This document shows positions 1 through 8,157 of a DNA stretch of 64,000 bases, piece by piece; the first letter of the stretch is position 1, and each line of letters opens with the position of its first letter. Source of the stretch: an uncultured Candidatus Saccharibacteria bacterium. GTDB taxonomy: Bacteria; Patescibacteria; Saccharimonadia; Saccharimonadales; UBA6022. The notes under the pieces are model-generated. The model worked only from the letters and a program-made list of their open reading frames with translations. It had not been told where the DNA came from and made no database searches. The stretch lies in the NCBI GenBank assembly GCA_946479115.1, contig CAMLED010000001.1, positions 7,301 to 71,300 on the forward strand, read 5' to 3'. Made by a program: the position numbers and the translations under genes.

Positions 1-407
1 TCAGCCTCACTCCCTGCCTGAGTTTGCAGATAATAGATATCGGTTAATTTCATGTATTCATTACCAGCCGACTGTAATTTCCCGAAGTATACCTGGCCGT
101 TAGTAAAGAATACGGCTTGATATTTGCCACTATCGATTGCTGGACCAGGAGTATGCAATTTAGACCAGGCAAACCAGCCTAATGCACCGAGCACTACGAT
201 TGCGATAACGATAATTGGCCAGGTAAAGCGCTTTTTCGATGACTTCTTTGCCTTGGCGGGAGCATGGTGTGGCATAGCTGGTGCCTGGTGAACCACTTTT
301 GGCGCCTCGGCAACCGGTTGCGGTACCTCTGGTTGCCGTCGTGCTGGCTCAGGTCCTACAGCCCCTCTGTCCACTGGTCGTGGCACCCGTAACCCTCCAT
401 CCATCAT
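1..407 (-). CDS. Membrane-anchored hypothetical protein (partial, C-terminus outside window)
   Basis: The gene reads leftward off the window edge; about 135 residues are visible. The start is an ATGATG doublet preceded by a purine-rich ribosome binding site (GGAGAGAAGGAA). The N-terminal 60 residues are rich in Pro, Arg and Ala and end in a lysine cluster (KAKKSSKKR). One strongly hydrophobic membrane span follows (roughly residues 58-76), then an extracytoplasmic part with Tyr- and Gly-rich sequence. The layout is a single-pass protein with a disordered cytoplasmic tail. I do not recognise a family. An extended -10 element (TGG then TAAGAT) at 443-451 on the minus strand may be its promoter. 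Confidence 0.7.
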   Translation of the reverse strand, partial: MMDGGLRVPRPVDRGAVGPEPARRQPEVPQPVAEAPKVVHQAPAMPHHAPAKAKKSSKKRFTWPIIVIAIVVLGALGWFAWSKLHTPGPAIDSGKYQAVFFTNGQVYFGKLQSAGNEYMKLTDIYYLQTQAGSEA

Positions 408-496
408 TTCCTTCTCTCCAATTACCTATACTTGTTGGACTAATCTTACCATAAGGGGCATGAGACTTTCAACAAAACTGGGCGACCTTACGAATA

Positions 497-526
497 TTGC
501 CATAAACATCAAGCGTACTATATATT
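497..526 (+). promoter_or_regulatory. Promoter of the GH31-like gene, probably leaderless
   Basis: A -35-like TTGCCA (497-502) and a -10-like TATATT (521-526) are separated by 18 bases. The -10 box ends only 6 bases before the ATG at 533, so transcription would begin at or next to the start codon. No Shine-Dalgarno sequence is present. Confidence 0.5.
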
Positions 527-532
527 GTTACT

Positions 533-2311
533 ATGAATCGCACCGAGCTTCTTGATTCGCCGAAATCAAGTGTGGAGGTAAAGGGAGGCGACGAGGGATA
601 CGAAGTTCGCACCCCTACCTACTATGTGTTCTTTTCTCACGACACCCCGTACATCGACCTGTATGACAATTCGGGTAATCAATGGATGAAAATCCTAAAA
701 GCCAGTCGCATTGCTACCTCTAGTGCCGATGATGTAACTTACGAATTTGATACTCCTTCATATGAAGCAGCTGCTGATGGTGGAGCTATTATTCGTATTC
801 CAAGCGTTACTGAAACTGGACATTATAAAGAACAGATCTGGTCATGTCATGATGACTATATCGAAACATTTGTCACTGCCGAGGTCACAGGCAAACTTCA
901 AAACATTGAGTTATTGGGCGGCACGGTTGTTGGTCCAAATATGTTTGGTGAATCGATGAGTGAGCGTTATTTCGACACTGTCTATAATCCGCAACCAAGC
1001 GAACGCGAGCAAGCGGCTATGTCGGCTGCCGAATCAACCTATATCACTACGAGCGGTATGTGGAAGCCGGGGCGACGACGTGAATTTCTGATGACCCCGT
1101 TTGTGTATGGCTTTCACCGTTCTGCACCGAAACAAGCTGGTATATCTGCTGACGAGTGGCTCATGGCAAGCATATCTACACCCATTGAAAATCAAAACAT
1201 GATCGAGTATTCCTACATTGCCCGCGAGGATGGTTTCTCGCTTAATCTCAAATACGACGAAACCGACAATAACGAACAGCTCATGACGTCACCATCACTA
1301 CTACTCCATTTCGCACCCAACCCGTTACAAGGCTTGGCTACATTTAAAAAGCTCGCAACTAGGATTGGTCACTTACCAGTAACACCAAAACCCGTAGCTG
1401 TTGATTGGCACAGTGATCCAACGTTCGTCACATGGGGACATCAGCTCGAACTGGAACGTAAATACAAAAAAAATGATCTTGTCTTGCCTGCTCGCAATTT
1501 TGCGTCAGAAATGTTTGTCACAAACGCCATTGATACACTTACCGATAACGGCGTTTCGGTTAATAAAATCGTTATTGATGACAAGTGGCAAGAATACTAT
1601 GGAACAAACACACCTGATACTCATAAGTGGCCCGACATGCCGCGCTTTAATCACACGCAGCATGAACTTGGCCGGCATGTTTTACTGTGGATAAAATTAT
1701 TTGATGCTGAAGGATTACCACCCGAATTCTGTGTCCTGGACGCCCATGGTCGGCCAATTGCCAGTGACCCTACCAATCCGGCCTATATTGAAGCCCTGCG
1801 AACACAGGTGCGTGACATGCTGTCGGCAGAAAAAACAAATGCCGATGGACTCAAGCTCGACTTTCTCGCCCAGCTGCCACATGGACCTGGCCTACGATGG
1901 CATGGTTCACAGCGTGGGCACGCGGTATTGCATCACCTTATGAAACATATCTACGACGAAGCGAAACACACTAAACCAGACTCATTAATTGAAGCTCAGG
2001 TCGTAAGCCCATGGTTTGCCGATGTCATGGACCAGGTTCGCCTGAATGATACAAATGAACGACACCCAGTAATAAAAACTATGGGTGCACGTGCCTTACT
2101 GGCCAAAACACTACTACCGGATCACTCTATTGACCCCGACGGCTGGCCAATGCGTGATCGTAAATCTTGGCTCACATATATCGATGCACAGCCCGAATTA
2201 ACCGGCACCGTCACCACCCACTTTGCAGAATCCATAAATGGAGAGATGCTGAAGAAACGGGATTACCTCAGAATCGCTCGTGCTATTCAACGAGCAACCA
2301 CTCAATCATAA
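533..2311 (+). CDS. Glycoside hydrolase, GH31-like (alpha-glycosidase type)
   Basis: This 592-residue protein resembles clan GH-D/GH31 retaining alpha-glycosidases. It has an N-terminal beta-rich half (about 1-280) and a TIM-barrel half containing IDDKWQ near residue 345 and the GLKLDF strand, whose Asp443 sits where the family's catalytic nucleophile lies. A candidate acid/base is Asp506 in RLNDTNE. No signal peptide is seen, so it is probably cytoplasmic. It stands alone, transcribed from its own promoter; the next gene is convergent. The substrate cannot be read from the sequence. GH36-type galactosidase is the main alternative. Confidence 0.7.
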   Translation: MNRTELLDSPKSSVEVKGGDEGYEVRTPTYYVFFSHDTPYIDLYDNSGNQWMKILKASRIATSSADDVTYEFDTPSYEAAADGGAIIRIPSVTETGHYKEQIWSCHDDYIETFVTAEVTGKLQNIELLGGTVVGPNMFGESMSERYFDTVYNPQPSEREQAAMSAAESTYITTSGMWKPGRRREFLMTPFVYGFHRSAPKQAGISADEWLMASISTPIENQNMIEYSYIAREDGFSLNLKYDETDNNEQLMTSPSLLLHFAPNPLQGLATFKKLATRIGHLPVTPKPVAVDWHSDPTFVTWGHQLELERKYKKNDLVLPARNFASEMFVTNAIDTLTDNGVSVNKIVIDDKWQEYYGTNTPDTHKWPDMPRFNHTQHELGRHVLLWIKLFDAEGLPPEFCVLDAHGRPIASDPTNPAYIEALRTQVRDMLSAEKTNADGLKLDFLAQLPHGPGLRWHGSQRGHAVLHHLMKHIYDEAKHTKPDSLIEAQVVSPWFADVMDQVRLNDTNERHPVIKTMGARALLAKTLLPDHSIDPDGWPMRDRKSWLTYIDAQPELTGTVTTHFAESINGEMLKKRDYLRIARAIQRATTQS

Positions 2312-2330
2312 AAAATGACATCAGCCCCAA

Positions 2331-2855
2331 TTACAGCGCCGGATCAGGAACCGTGACGTTACATTCTGGACCCGCCGAGACGTCGACAGTAAAAGTTCGC
2401 GTCGCGCCACTAATTCCACATTGGGTATTCACGCCCTCTAACTGATAACGAAGGTTATTGGGGCTCACAAATAGAATTCCTGCCCTAGAGCCATCGGTTG
2501 GGTTTCGATACACCCGTACAGTGCTTGGATTTGGTAAGTTTTTCACATACGTCGATAGGCCAGTGTTTGCGGCTGTATTGGCGGTATATACCCTATTATC
2601 CCAACATAAGTCACCGTCATAGCCGGTCCCAAGGCAGTAATTACCGCTCCCTGGATAGACATCATAATCGACAGCGTAAGTTGAATAAAGCTTCATGTAC
2701 TCTTTAACGGCCGAGATCGTCTTGGTGTTCCTTGCCCGTTCTTGTACCCCGTTAAATGCGACAATAGTAATAGCGGCCAAAATAGCGATTACAACAATCC
2801 CAATCAGTAGTTCAACGATTGTAAAACCAGGTTGCTGTCTTTCTTTTGCCCACAT
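2331..2855 (-). CDS. Type IV pilin-like protein (prepilin)
   Basis: This 174-residue protein has a class III prepilin leader: a short basic leader ending in Gly10, Phe11 as the mature N-terminus and the conserved Glu15 (GFTIVELLIGIV), followed by one long hydrophobic helix to about residue 34. The C-terminal globular part has several Cys residues and many Tyr and Asn. A prepilin peptidase would cleave it and it would join a type IV pilus or pseudopilus at the inner membrane. No assembly ATPase, platform protein or peptidase gene lies nearby, so it is an orphan here. A second prepilin lies at 6313-6798. Confidence 0.85.
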   Translation of the reverse strand: MWAKERQQPGFTIVELLIGIVVIAILAAITIVAFNGVQERARNTKTISAVKEYMKLYSTYAVDYDVYPGSGNYCLGTGYDGDLCWDNRVYTANTAANTGLSTYVKNLPNPSTVRVYRNPTDGSRAGILFVSPNNLRYQLEGVNTQCGISGATRTFTVDVSAGPECNVTVPDPAL

Positions 2856-2864
2856 GCTAGTTTA

Positions 2865-2873
2865 AGTATAACA
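2865..2873 (-). promoter_or_regulatory. Extended -10 promoter of the pilin gene, leaderless
   Basis: On the minus strand TG-T-TATACT (2873 to 2865) is a TGn-extended -10 box. It ends 9 bases before the ATG at 2855, with no Shine-Dalgarno sequence between. Confidence 0.6.
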
Positions 2874-2984
2874 AAAAGATCTTCAGCCTGATGACCTTTA
2901 AGTGTCACAGTTGTTAATTCGCTCAGTAGTCATGTCCCGCAATATTAATCAGTAAAAGTTAATCCGCCCGCCCTCTGAAAAGGG

Positions 2985-3016
2985 TTTTACAGAGGCCCAT
3001 TAAGACCTCTGTAAAA
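2985..3016 (-). terminator. Hairpin downstream of the secreted beta-propeller gene
   Basis: Perfect 11-bp arms TTTTACAGAGG (2985-2995) and CCTCTGTAAAA (3006-3016) enclose a 10-base loop just after the stop codon of the minus-strand gene at 3035. A clear U-tract is lacking, so termination efficiency is uncertain. Confidence 0.5.
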
Positions 3017-3034
3017 TCTGGTAGTGCTCGCTTT

Positions 3035-4399
3035 CTATTTAACTTCTGAAAGAATTAGTTTCTTCGCCCCTGATGTTATACCTGGGACAAGATTTGTTGC
3101 TCCAGTCGTATAAAGCACAACTGTTCCTTGTGCATTTATTTCAAGTGCATGTTTGTCAGAAACCGCATCCTGCTCAATACCAGAAGAGTTGACTGGTACC
3201 AGGTCTGTAGTACCGACTTCGGGATTTCTGATGTACACTTCTGAATTCCTTACCGCAGCGGGTGAGACCATATTTTTATCATCACTAAAGAATAGAACCT
3301 TGCCATCATCGCTTACGCTTGTAGAATTCCCCCATGTATTCGAGCTCGGATTGGCTGTGGCAGATATGTAGCCTGAGGTTGATTTATCTATGAGCGAATA
3401 ATCACCCGTTAACCGATCATACCTAAAATGATGCACATTTGTACCTGAAACAGAGTCAGATGTTAAATTCGTAGCTATCGTAGCAACAACCAAATATCTT
3501 CCATTACAAGAAATTGACAACACCCCAGCTGGCTGATTCGCACCATATGACAGATTTGTAATGCTATGTCCATTCCTTATGTCAGCTAAATAAACATCAC
3601 CCAAACCCCTATCTTGGGGGGTCAAGTTTGTTGAATTTGAATTGAAAGCCATTATAGACCCGTCACAACTAGATACCATTCTACTAACCCATCCATTAGC
3701 TCGCTGCCCTGAACTTGATAAGCTAGGGTTAATAACCTGACCAGTCTTTGTATCTTTCACGTAATAATTAGTAGAGACGGTACTAGGGTTTCCCGAGCTT
3801 AATAAGTTCGTTGCACCCGATGTGAATAAAACGAATCGCCCGTCGTCGCTTACATTTAATGCGTACGTGCTGTCAGCATCACCATTCCCAAGAACTCCTG
3901 CGCTAGATTGATCGATTAAAACTGTTGTTCCTGCTTTTGTATCGGTCAAGTAAACGTGATTGTTACCGACCTGGGTAGGTACGACAGGGCTAGTGACTAC
4001 ATTTGTAGTTCTACTAAAATAAGCTACATACCTCCCAGATCTACTCATTGCAAAGTTTGAGTCTGTGACAGCTATAAGATTACTACCCGCAGTATTAACT
4101 GGTGTAGCATAATTAGTGGCACCAGTCTTTAGATTCCGTTGATAAATTACTTTAGCGGTTGAGGAGGGAAACGGATCTCCTGGAAATATATTATGTGCAG
4201 CTGAAGTCCACGCAACTATATTACCGTCTTCCGTAACGCGAACTACTTGATTGCCAGATGTAGCTGGATCGCCAGCTGTATTGTAGTTAACTAACACATT
4301 AGTGCCTGATATTAAAGCTACCGCCGGAAGGCTAAGTAATGCTCCTGCAGCAAATATACCTGTCATAGTGATTAAACCTAAAGTTTTTATATTTTTCAT
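3035..4399 (-). CDS. Secreted TolB-like beta-propeller protein
   Basis: This 454-residue protein starts with a basic N-terminus and a hydrophobic stretch (residues 7-30) that reads as a signal peptide or anchor. The rest is a series of about seven blades with the recurring pattern 'D-G-R/K-hydrophobic strand-S/T-x-x-T/N-N-L' (for example SDDGRFVLFTSGATNL and SDDGKVLFFSDDKN), typical of TolB/PD40-type WD40-like propellers. It should act outside the membrane, as a binding scaffold rather than a recognised enzyme. A strong Shine-Dalgarno site (a run of six G) precedes the ATG. Its partner is not identifiable; neighbours are a DUF4177 gene and a pilin. Confidence 0.7.
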   Translation of the reverse strand: MKNIKTLGLITMTGIFAAGALLSLPAVALISGTNVLVNYNTAGDPATSGNQVVRVTEDGNIVAWTSAAHNIFPGDPFPSSTAKVIYQRNLKTGATNYATPVNTAGSNLIAVTDSNFAMSRSGRYVAYFSRTTNVVTSPVVPTQVGNNHVYLTDTKAGTTVLIDQSSAGVLGNGDADSTYALNVSDDGRFVLFTSGATNLLSSGNPSTVSTNYYVKDTKTGQVINPSLSSSGQRANGWVSRMVSSCDGSIMAFNSNSTNLTPQDRGLGDVYLADIRNGHSITNLSYGANQPAGVLSISCNGRYLVVATIATNLTSDSVSGTNVHHFRYDRLTGDYSLIDKSTSGYISATANPSSNTWGNSTSVSDDGKVLFFSDDKNMVSPAAVRNSEVYIRNPEVGTTDLVPVNSSGIEQDAVSDKHALEINAQGTVVLYTTGATNLVPGITSGAKKLILSEVK

Positions 4400-4591
4400 A
4401 TCCCCCCTTTTTTATACTCTACCCTTAAGATACAGTTCGTTTTACAGGAAAACAATAGCTCTCTTATCCACATTATATAGACTCGAATTTGACTAAAAAG
4501 CAAGCTAATATGAGTTTCTTAGAGCTAATAATACCTCAGATACAACCGAGTTATTTAACAACTCCAGCTGGCGAAAAGATGCGCCTGATTG

Positions 4592-4795
4592 TTATTGCTT
4601 CTCAAAAACCAACGTAGCCTGTATTCTATCTCCGCTCAGAAAACCTTTGCTCCCACTACTTGCTGTCGTAATAGTGTGCAGTCGGTATCCCTTATCTGCC
4701 TGTTGGTTAATAACCTTTTCCAGTTCAGTAAGGTTACCTGATCCTGTGCCAATAAACTTTTCTTTTAAAATTACTTGTAAAACTACATAGTTCAT
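4592..4795 (-). CDS. DUF4177 family small protein
   Basis: This 67-residue protein matches the layout of DUF4177: an N-terminal YVVLQV strand, a central amphipathic helix with 'L-x-x-x-I-N-x-x-A-D-x-G-Y-R-L' and a final strand (ATLVFEKQ). The family has no settled function. The start is supported by a GAGGAA ribosome binding site about 8 bases upstream. It stands alone between two oppositely directed transcription units. Confidence 0.7.
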   Translation of the reverse strand: MNYVVLQVILKEKFIGTGSGNLTELEKVINQQADKGYRLHTITTASSGSKGFLSGDRIQATLVFEKQ

Positions 4796-4890
4796 AGAAT
4801 ATTCCTCATTACTTTTAATAGTATTCCTACTCAGAATAATCGAATAATCGCATTCTCACAAAGTAAACAGATAGCTTGGCTGGATTTTAG

Positions 4891-4916
4891 TATAATAAAG
4901 ATACAAGGTAGAGGAG
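4891..4916 (+). promoter_or_regulatory. -10 box and ribosome binding site of the metallopeptidase gene
   Basis: TATAAT (4891-4896) is followed by a purine-rich GTAGAGGAG (4908-4916) and the ATG at 4924. This is a conventional leadered arrangement, unlike the leaderless promoters nearby. Confidence 0.5.
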
Positions 4917-4923
4917 AAAAAAC

Positions 4924-5745
4924 ATGGCCGATTGGGGAAAGATTTTCAGCAGAGGCAACGTTCAGGACCGCCGAAGTTCCGGGTTGGCTATTGGTGGAGG
5001 TGTCGGCACGGTTATCGTAATCGCTACGCTCCTCTTTAACGTCATAAGTGGTGGCCAAATCAATATTAATGATCTTTTGAGTCTCGTCCCTAGCCAGTCA
5101 CAAAGCAGCTTAACCTCAAACGACTTTGAAGGTGCGGATCAATATGAAGTGTTCGTCTCGACAGTACTTGGTTCTACAAACGATTACTGGCACAGTCAAT
5201 TTACAAAATCAGGACAGCAATATAAAGAGCCGTCATTAGTACTGTTCCGTTCCGCCACTCAATCTGGCTGCGGGTATGCAACATCTGATGTCGGTCCACA
5301 CTATTGCCCTGCCGACCAGACGATCTACATCGACGAAACTTTCTTTGTTGAATTACAACAGCGTTTTCATGCCAAAGGAGGTGACGTTGCCGAGGCATAC
5401 GTCATCGCCCACGAAGTCGGCCATCATGTCCAAAATCTACAAGGCAACCTAGGGCAAACCCAAGGAAATGAAACACAAGCAGCTGCTATTTCTCTTGAAC
5501 TTCAGGCTGACTGTTACGCAGGGGCGTGGGCTCATTCCGTGTCCGATTTAGGCGTCTTTGAGCCAAATGAAATTAACGAAGCTATCGATGCCGCAGCAGC
5601 CGTAGGCGATGACCGGATACAACAATCAGTCAACGGCCAGGTATCACCCGAGACTTGGACTCACGGCTCATCAGACAGTCGAGTGAAGTGGTTCACCGCC
5701 GGATATAACAGCGGTGACCCAACCACCTGCAAGAATGCGGGTTAG
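4924..5745 (+). CDS. Putative neutral zinc metallopeptidase (YpfJ family)
   Basis: This 273-residue protein has the full architecture of the putative neutral zinc metallopeptidase family (PF04228): an N-terminal cytoplasmic stub, one membrane span (about 22-42), and a catalytic domain with HEVGH at 163-167 inside AHEVGHHVQ. Downstream, ELQADCYAGAWAH carries the third ligand region. Cys116 and Cys128 flank a GYATSDVGPHYC motif normal for the family. The catalytic domain probably faces outside. Physiological substrates of the family are poorly known. It has its own promoter and is followed by a VOC gene with a separate promoter-like sequence. Confidence 0.9.
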   Translation: MADWGKIFSRGNVQDRRSSGLAIGGGVGTVIVIATLLFNVISGGQININDLLSLVPSQSQSSLTSNDFEGADQYEVFVSTVLGSTNDYWHSQFTKSGQQYKEPSLVLFRSATQSGCGYATSDVGPHYCPADQTIYIDETFFVELQQRFHAKGGDVAEAYVIAHEVGHHVQNLQGNLGQTQGNETQAAAISLELQADCYAGAWAHSVSDLGVFEPNEINEAIDAAAAVGDDRIQQSVNGQVSPETWTHGSSDSRVKWFTAGYNSGDPTTCKNAG

Positions 5746-5757
5746 AAATAATATGTT

Positions 5758-5795
5758 TGTTAGAATAGAAATGAAACTAAATTTCTTTTAGGAGG
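5758..5795 (+). promoter_or_regulatory. Extended -10 box and Shine-Dalgarno site of the VOC gene
   Basis: TG-T-TAGAAT (5758-5766) is a possible TGn-extended -10 element. AGGAGG (5790-5795) lies 9 bases before the ATG at 5805 and fixes that start. Confidence 0.5.
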
Positions 5796-5804
5796 AATAC
5801 TCAA

Positions 5805-6230
5805 ATGGCAACTATCAATCCTTACATTAACTTCAATGGCAATGCCGAAGAAGCCTTCACCTTTTACAAATCTGTGTTTGGCGGAGAGTTCGAAACAATT
5901 GTTCGTTTTAAAGATCTCGAAAGCGCTGAATTCCCTGTGCCGGAAAACGAAGCTGATAAAATCATGCGCATTGTTTTGCCGATCGGCGGAAGTAGTTTGA
6001 TTGCCAATGACGTCCCAGAAAGCATGGGGCGAGTAAGTGAAGAAGAAAACCGATCGAAAATATCAGTGAGCGCAGAAAACCGCGAAGAAGCCGACAAGAT
6101 ATTTACTGGTCTTTCAGTAGGCGGAACGGTTGAAATGCCTATGGACGAAAGCCCATGGGGTACCTATTTTGCAATGTTTAGAGACAAATACGGTATCGAA
6201 TGGACCGTTGAATTCGATCCAGCAAAATAG
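5805..6230 (+). CDS. VOC superfamily protein, PhnB-like
   Basis: This 141-residue protein begins MATINPYINFNGNAEEAF and contains 'FYKSVFGGEF', the hallmark of the PhnB / 3-demethylubiquinone methyltransferase-like branch of the vicinal oxygen chelate fold. The C-terminal 'PMDESPWGTYFAMFRDKYGIEWTV' pattern is typical of the same branch. The actual reaction in this branch is usually unknown. It should be cytoplasmic. The perfect AGGAGG ribosome binding site suggests strong translation. Confidence 0.88.
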   Translation: MATINPYINFNGNAEEAFTFYKSVFGGEFETIVRFKDLESAEFPVPENEADKIMRIVLPIGGSSLIANDVPESMGRVSEEENRSKISVSAENREEADKIFTGLSVGGTVEMPMDESPWGTYFAMFRDKYGIEWTVEFDPAK

Positions 6231-6276
6231 CTTGCAAAAGCATCTTTTTGCATAACATGCAGGCCATAAGACCACT

Positions 6277-6306
6277 TTGACTGACAAGATCTCTCTCTGA
6301 TACAAT
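6277..6306 (+). promoter_or_regulatory. Promoter of the second pilin gene, leaderless
   Basis: TTGACT (6277-6282) and TACAAT (6301-6306) are separated by 18 bases, close to the sigma-70 consensus. The -10 box ends 6 bases before the ATG at 6313, so the transcript would start at the codon. Confidence 0.65.
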
Positions 6307-6312
6307 AAACAC

Positions 6313-6798
6313 ATGAAAGAAAGCAAAAGCGGTTTTACTATTGTCGAGCTTTTAATTGTCATTGTTGTAATCGCTATCTTGGCCGCCATTACCATCGTGG
6401 CATACAACGGCATCCAGAATAGAGCTATGGACACAAAGATTAAAACCCTAGCAACTTCAGTAGGTAAATCCTTACTACTAGAAAAGGTAGATGGCGTCAC
6501 ACCAGCGGCGGTAGGTTACTGGGGTAACGCAAGTGGTGTAGATAGTATCATAATCCCCAAATACCAGGCAGCTGGCTACCGAGACGATCTAAAAAGCTCT
6601 AACGCTGATTTTGTCTCTCGCATCTTTAGATACTATAACTGCGCAAGTGGCGGTTTCGTTATCTATGCATCACTCAATAGCCCAACAGCAAGCGAAATTC
6701 AAAACTTTCAAGATACGAGAACTCAATGCGGCCAAACTGTATCCCAAGCACCGGAAACTGCACCGCTAATATATAACTACGCTCGAATTTTCAATTAA
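6313..6798 (+). CDS. Type IV pilin-like protein (prepilin)
   Basis: This 161-residue protein has a very short leader (MKESKSG), Phe8 as predicted mature N-terminus and Glu12 at position +5, then a hydrophobic helix to about residue 31. The N-terminal helix is nearly the same as in the pilin at 2331-2855, while the globular domains differ. Two Cys (in YYNCASGG and TQCGQ) could form the C-terminal disulfide loop of type IV pilins. It is transcribed alone. Different head domains suggest separate minor and major subunits or distinct adhesive tips; that is inference. Confidence 0.87.
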   Translation: MKESKSGFTIVELLIVIVVIAILAAITIVAYNGIQNRAMDTKIKTLATSVGKSLLLEKVDGVTPAAVGYWGNASGVDSIIIPKYQAAGYRDDLKSSNADFVSRIFRYYNCASGGFVIYASLNSPTASEIQNFQDTRTQCGQTVSQAPETAPLIYNYARIFN

Positions 6799-6944
6799 AT
6801 CTACAGTTCCTATGCACTCATTCGTGTATGCAACCAGAGACCTTCGCCATGAAGATCCTTACATGTAATCATTCTGACTCTCTATGGTAGCGGAAGTTAT
6901 AACCGTAATAAATCAGGATCACCCCTTTTGAATTTTATATAAAC

Positions 6945-6997
6945 AAAATAGCCCCGATTTACCGGAGGCTATTTTGCCTACTACAGTAATCGGGGCT
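6945..6997. terminator. Two overlapping, mutually exclusive hairpins between convergent genes
   Basis: AAAATAGCC (6945-6953) pairs with GGCTATTTT (6967-6975). AGCCCCGATT (6950-6959) pairs with AATCGGGGCT (6988-6997). The left arms share bases, so only one hairpin can form at a time. On the minus strand both end in a U-rich run after the stop codon at 6998, so this fits a terminator for that gene and possibly for the pilin gene on the other strand. The rest of 6799-6997 shows nothing further. Confidence 0.6.
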
Positions 6998-7342
6998 TTA
7001 CTTCAGACGAGTGAAGAGTGCCGTTTCGTTAGTTACTATACCTGATCTCAGGCCGTAGTCCTGGGCTCGCATCATGAGACCGAAGACAATCTCATGTGGA
7101 CTCGAAATCCCCAATGGGATGTCCGTAATCCTGAACTCGAATTCCTTACCAACAGGAATGTCGTGCTCAAGAGCGTAGGTGCGCGCACGGTCAAGCGTTA
7201 ATCCAACAAAGTCTGCCTGTGCCCCGCCATCACTGGCAATAGCATCAGGGACATCAGACCAACCACCTCCTGTCGCTTCAACAAATGTTGCAGCTGTACC
7301 AACTGGTGTTTCTTTTCGCTTTCTAAGAAAACTGAACATCAT
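6998..7342 (-). CDS. Hypothetical protein, 114 aa
   Basis: I do not recognise this protein. It opens with a basic FLRKRKE stretch, has a Gly/Ala-rich middle, and a C-terminal half of mixed alpha/beta character (LTLDRARTYALEHDIPVG and EIVFGLMMRAQDYGLRSG). No signal peptide or membrane span is seen, so it is probably cytoplasmic. A clear AGGAGAGG ribosome binding site precedes the ATGATG start. It is a single-gene unit ending in the hairpins at 6945-6997. Confidence 0.6.
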   Translation of the reverse strand: MMFSFLRKRKETPVGTAATFVEATGGGWSDVPDAIASDGGAQADFVGLTLDRARTYALEHDIPVGKEFEFRITDIPLGISSPHEIVFGLMMRAQDYGLRSGIVTNETALFTRLK

Positions 7343-7413
7343 GTTCCTCTCCTGGTCGGATGATCGAATCTTAACAGAGGCTCTGACAACAAAGCAAGCT
7401 TAAGCCTGAAGAC

Positions 7414-7911
7414 TTATTTCTGTAATTTATTCCACTCAGCAGACTTGTATTCAACTATCCGCTTATATCTCATCTTCGCATTAAGCATATAGGTGGTCAT
7501 TGGAGCAAGTAGTATTGATAGCAGTAAAAACGTCATAATTGCACTACCGATAATTCCTTCGTTATTCGTTAGCAACTCTATCCCGCTCAGTTGAATAGCA
7601 ACGCCCATGGCTAAGGCTGCAAACGCCATGATAATTATTCCAGCCACGTAAAATAACATGATCTTGAATTGTCTCGGTTCAACAAACTTCGCTTTAGGAT
7701 GTTTCACCTTTATCTTTTTCACATCGACTAAGACGACCGGCCCCAGCCACACTATTGCGCTAAGAATTGTTCCTAGCACGATACCCATATCAGCAGGCGT
7801 AGTTGGCTTGCCGTCCAACAAGGAATTAACTAGCCAAATGATAATGACAAGAATAAGTGGCACTATATACTCAGCCTTAGTTAGCCACTTAGATTTCAAC
7901 CATTCTTTCAT
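7414..7911 (-). CDS. Polytopic membrane protein, hypothetical
   Basis: This 165-residue protein has four hydrophobic segments (about 15-30, 45-65, 85-110 and 122-145) separated by short basic loops, including KKIKVKHPKAKF. That is a small four-helix inner membrane protein. No family is recognised and there is no catalytic motif. The start follows a leaderless promoter (TATAGT ending 6 bases upstream). The next gene upstream on the same strand ends 247 bases away behind a hairpin, so this is its own transcription unit. Confidence 0.6.
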   Translation of the reverse strand: MKEWLKSKWLTKAEYIVPLILVIIIWLVNSLLDGKPTTPADMGIVLGTILSAIVWLGPVVLVDVKKIKVKHPKAKFVEPRQFKIMLFYVAGIIIMAFAALAMGVAIQLSGIELLTNNEGIIGSAIMTFLLLSILLAPMTTYMLNAKMRYKRIVEYKSAEWNKLQK

Positions 7912-7917
7912 GTAAGT

Positions 7918-7926
7918 ACTATATCA
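7918..7926 (-). promoter_or_regulatory. Extended -10 promoter of the four-helix membrane protein, leaderless
   Basis: On the minus strand TG-A-TATAGT (7926 to 7918) ends 6 bases before the ATG at 7911. There is no room for a ribosome binding site. Confidence 0.55.
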
Positions 7927-8049
7927 AAAATCAGCCACTATCCCGAGTATACACACCTCACAACCTTGAACTGCTCGAGCTTTCCTGGAGGGCGTGCAAT
8001 TATACTAAAGATTGGAAGTGCTTTCTTTTACACGGCACTAAGACAAAAC

Positions 8050-8078
8050 AAAAAGATCTTCAGCTAGAAGATCTTTTT
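8050..8078. terminator. Bidirectional terminator hairpin
   Basis: Perfect 12-bp arms (8050-8061 and 8067-8078, built on AAGATCTT) enclose a 5-base loop and have U-rich tails on both strands. It probably ends the minus-strand gene at 8158. The same 18 bases AACAAAAAGATCTTCAGC also occur at 2870-2887, upstream of the first pilin gene. A plus-strand TATACT at 8001-8006 lies just upstream. Confidence 0.7.
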
Positions 8079-8157
8079 GTGTAATAATTTTGGCTCGCAG
8101 TATCGGACGAGTTGCGAACAGCAAGTTTGGATTACGACGATAATTCACTAACTATAA

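Noticed and set aside
747..959. Small reading frames nested inside the GH31-like gene and other long genes
   Set aside because: They are in alternative frames, lack ribosome binding sites and have no recognisable protein features.
2870..2887. A dispersed repeat shared with 8047-8064
   Set aside because: The 18 shared bases are part of a terminator-type hairpin at the second site and too short to show a mobile element.
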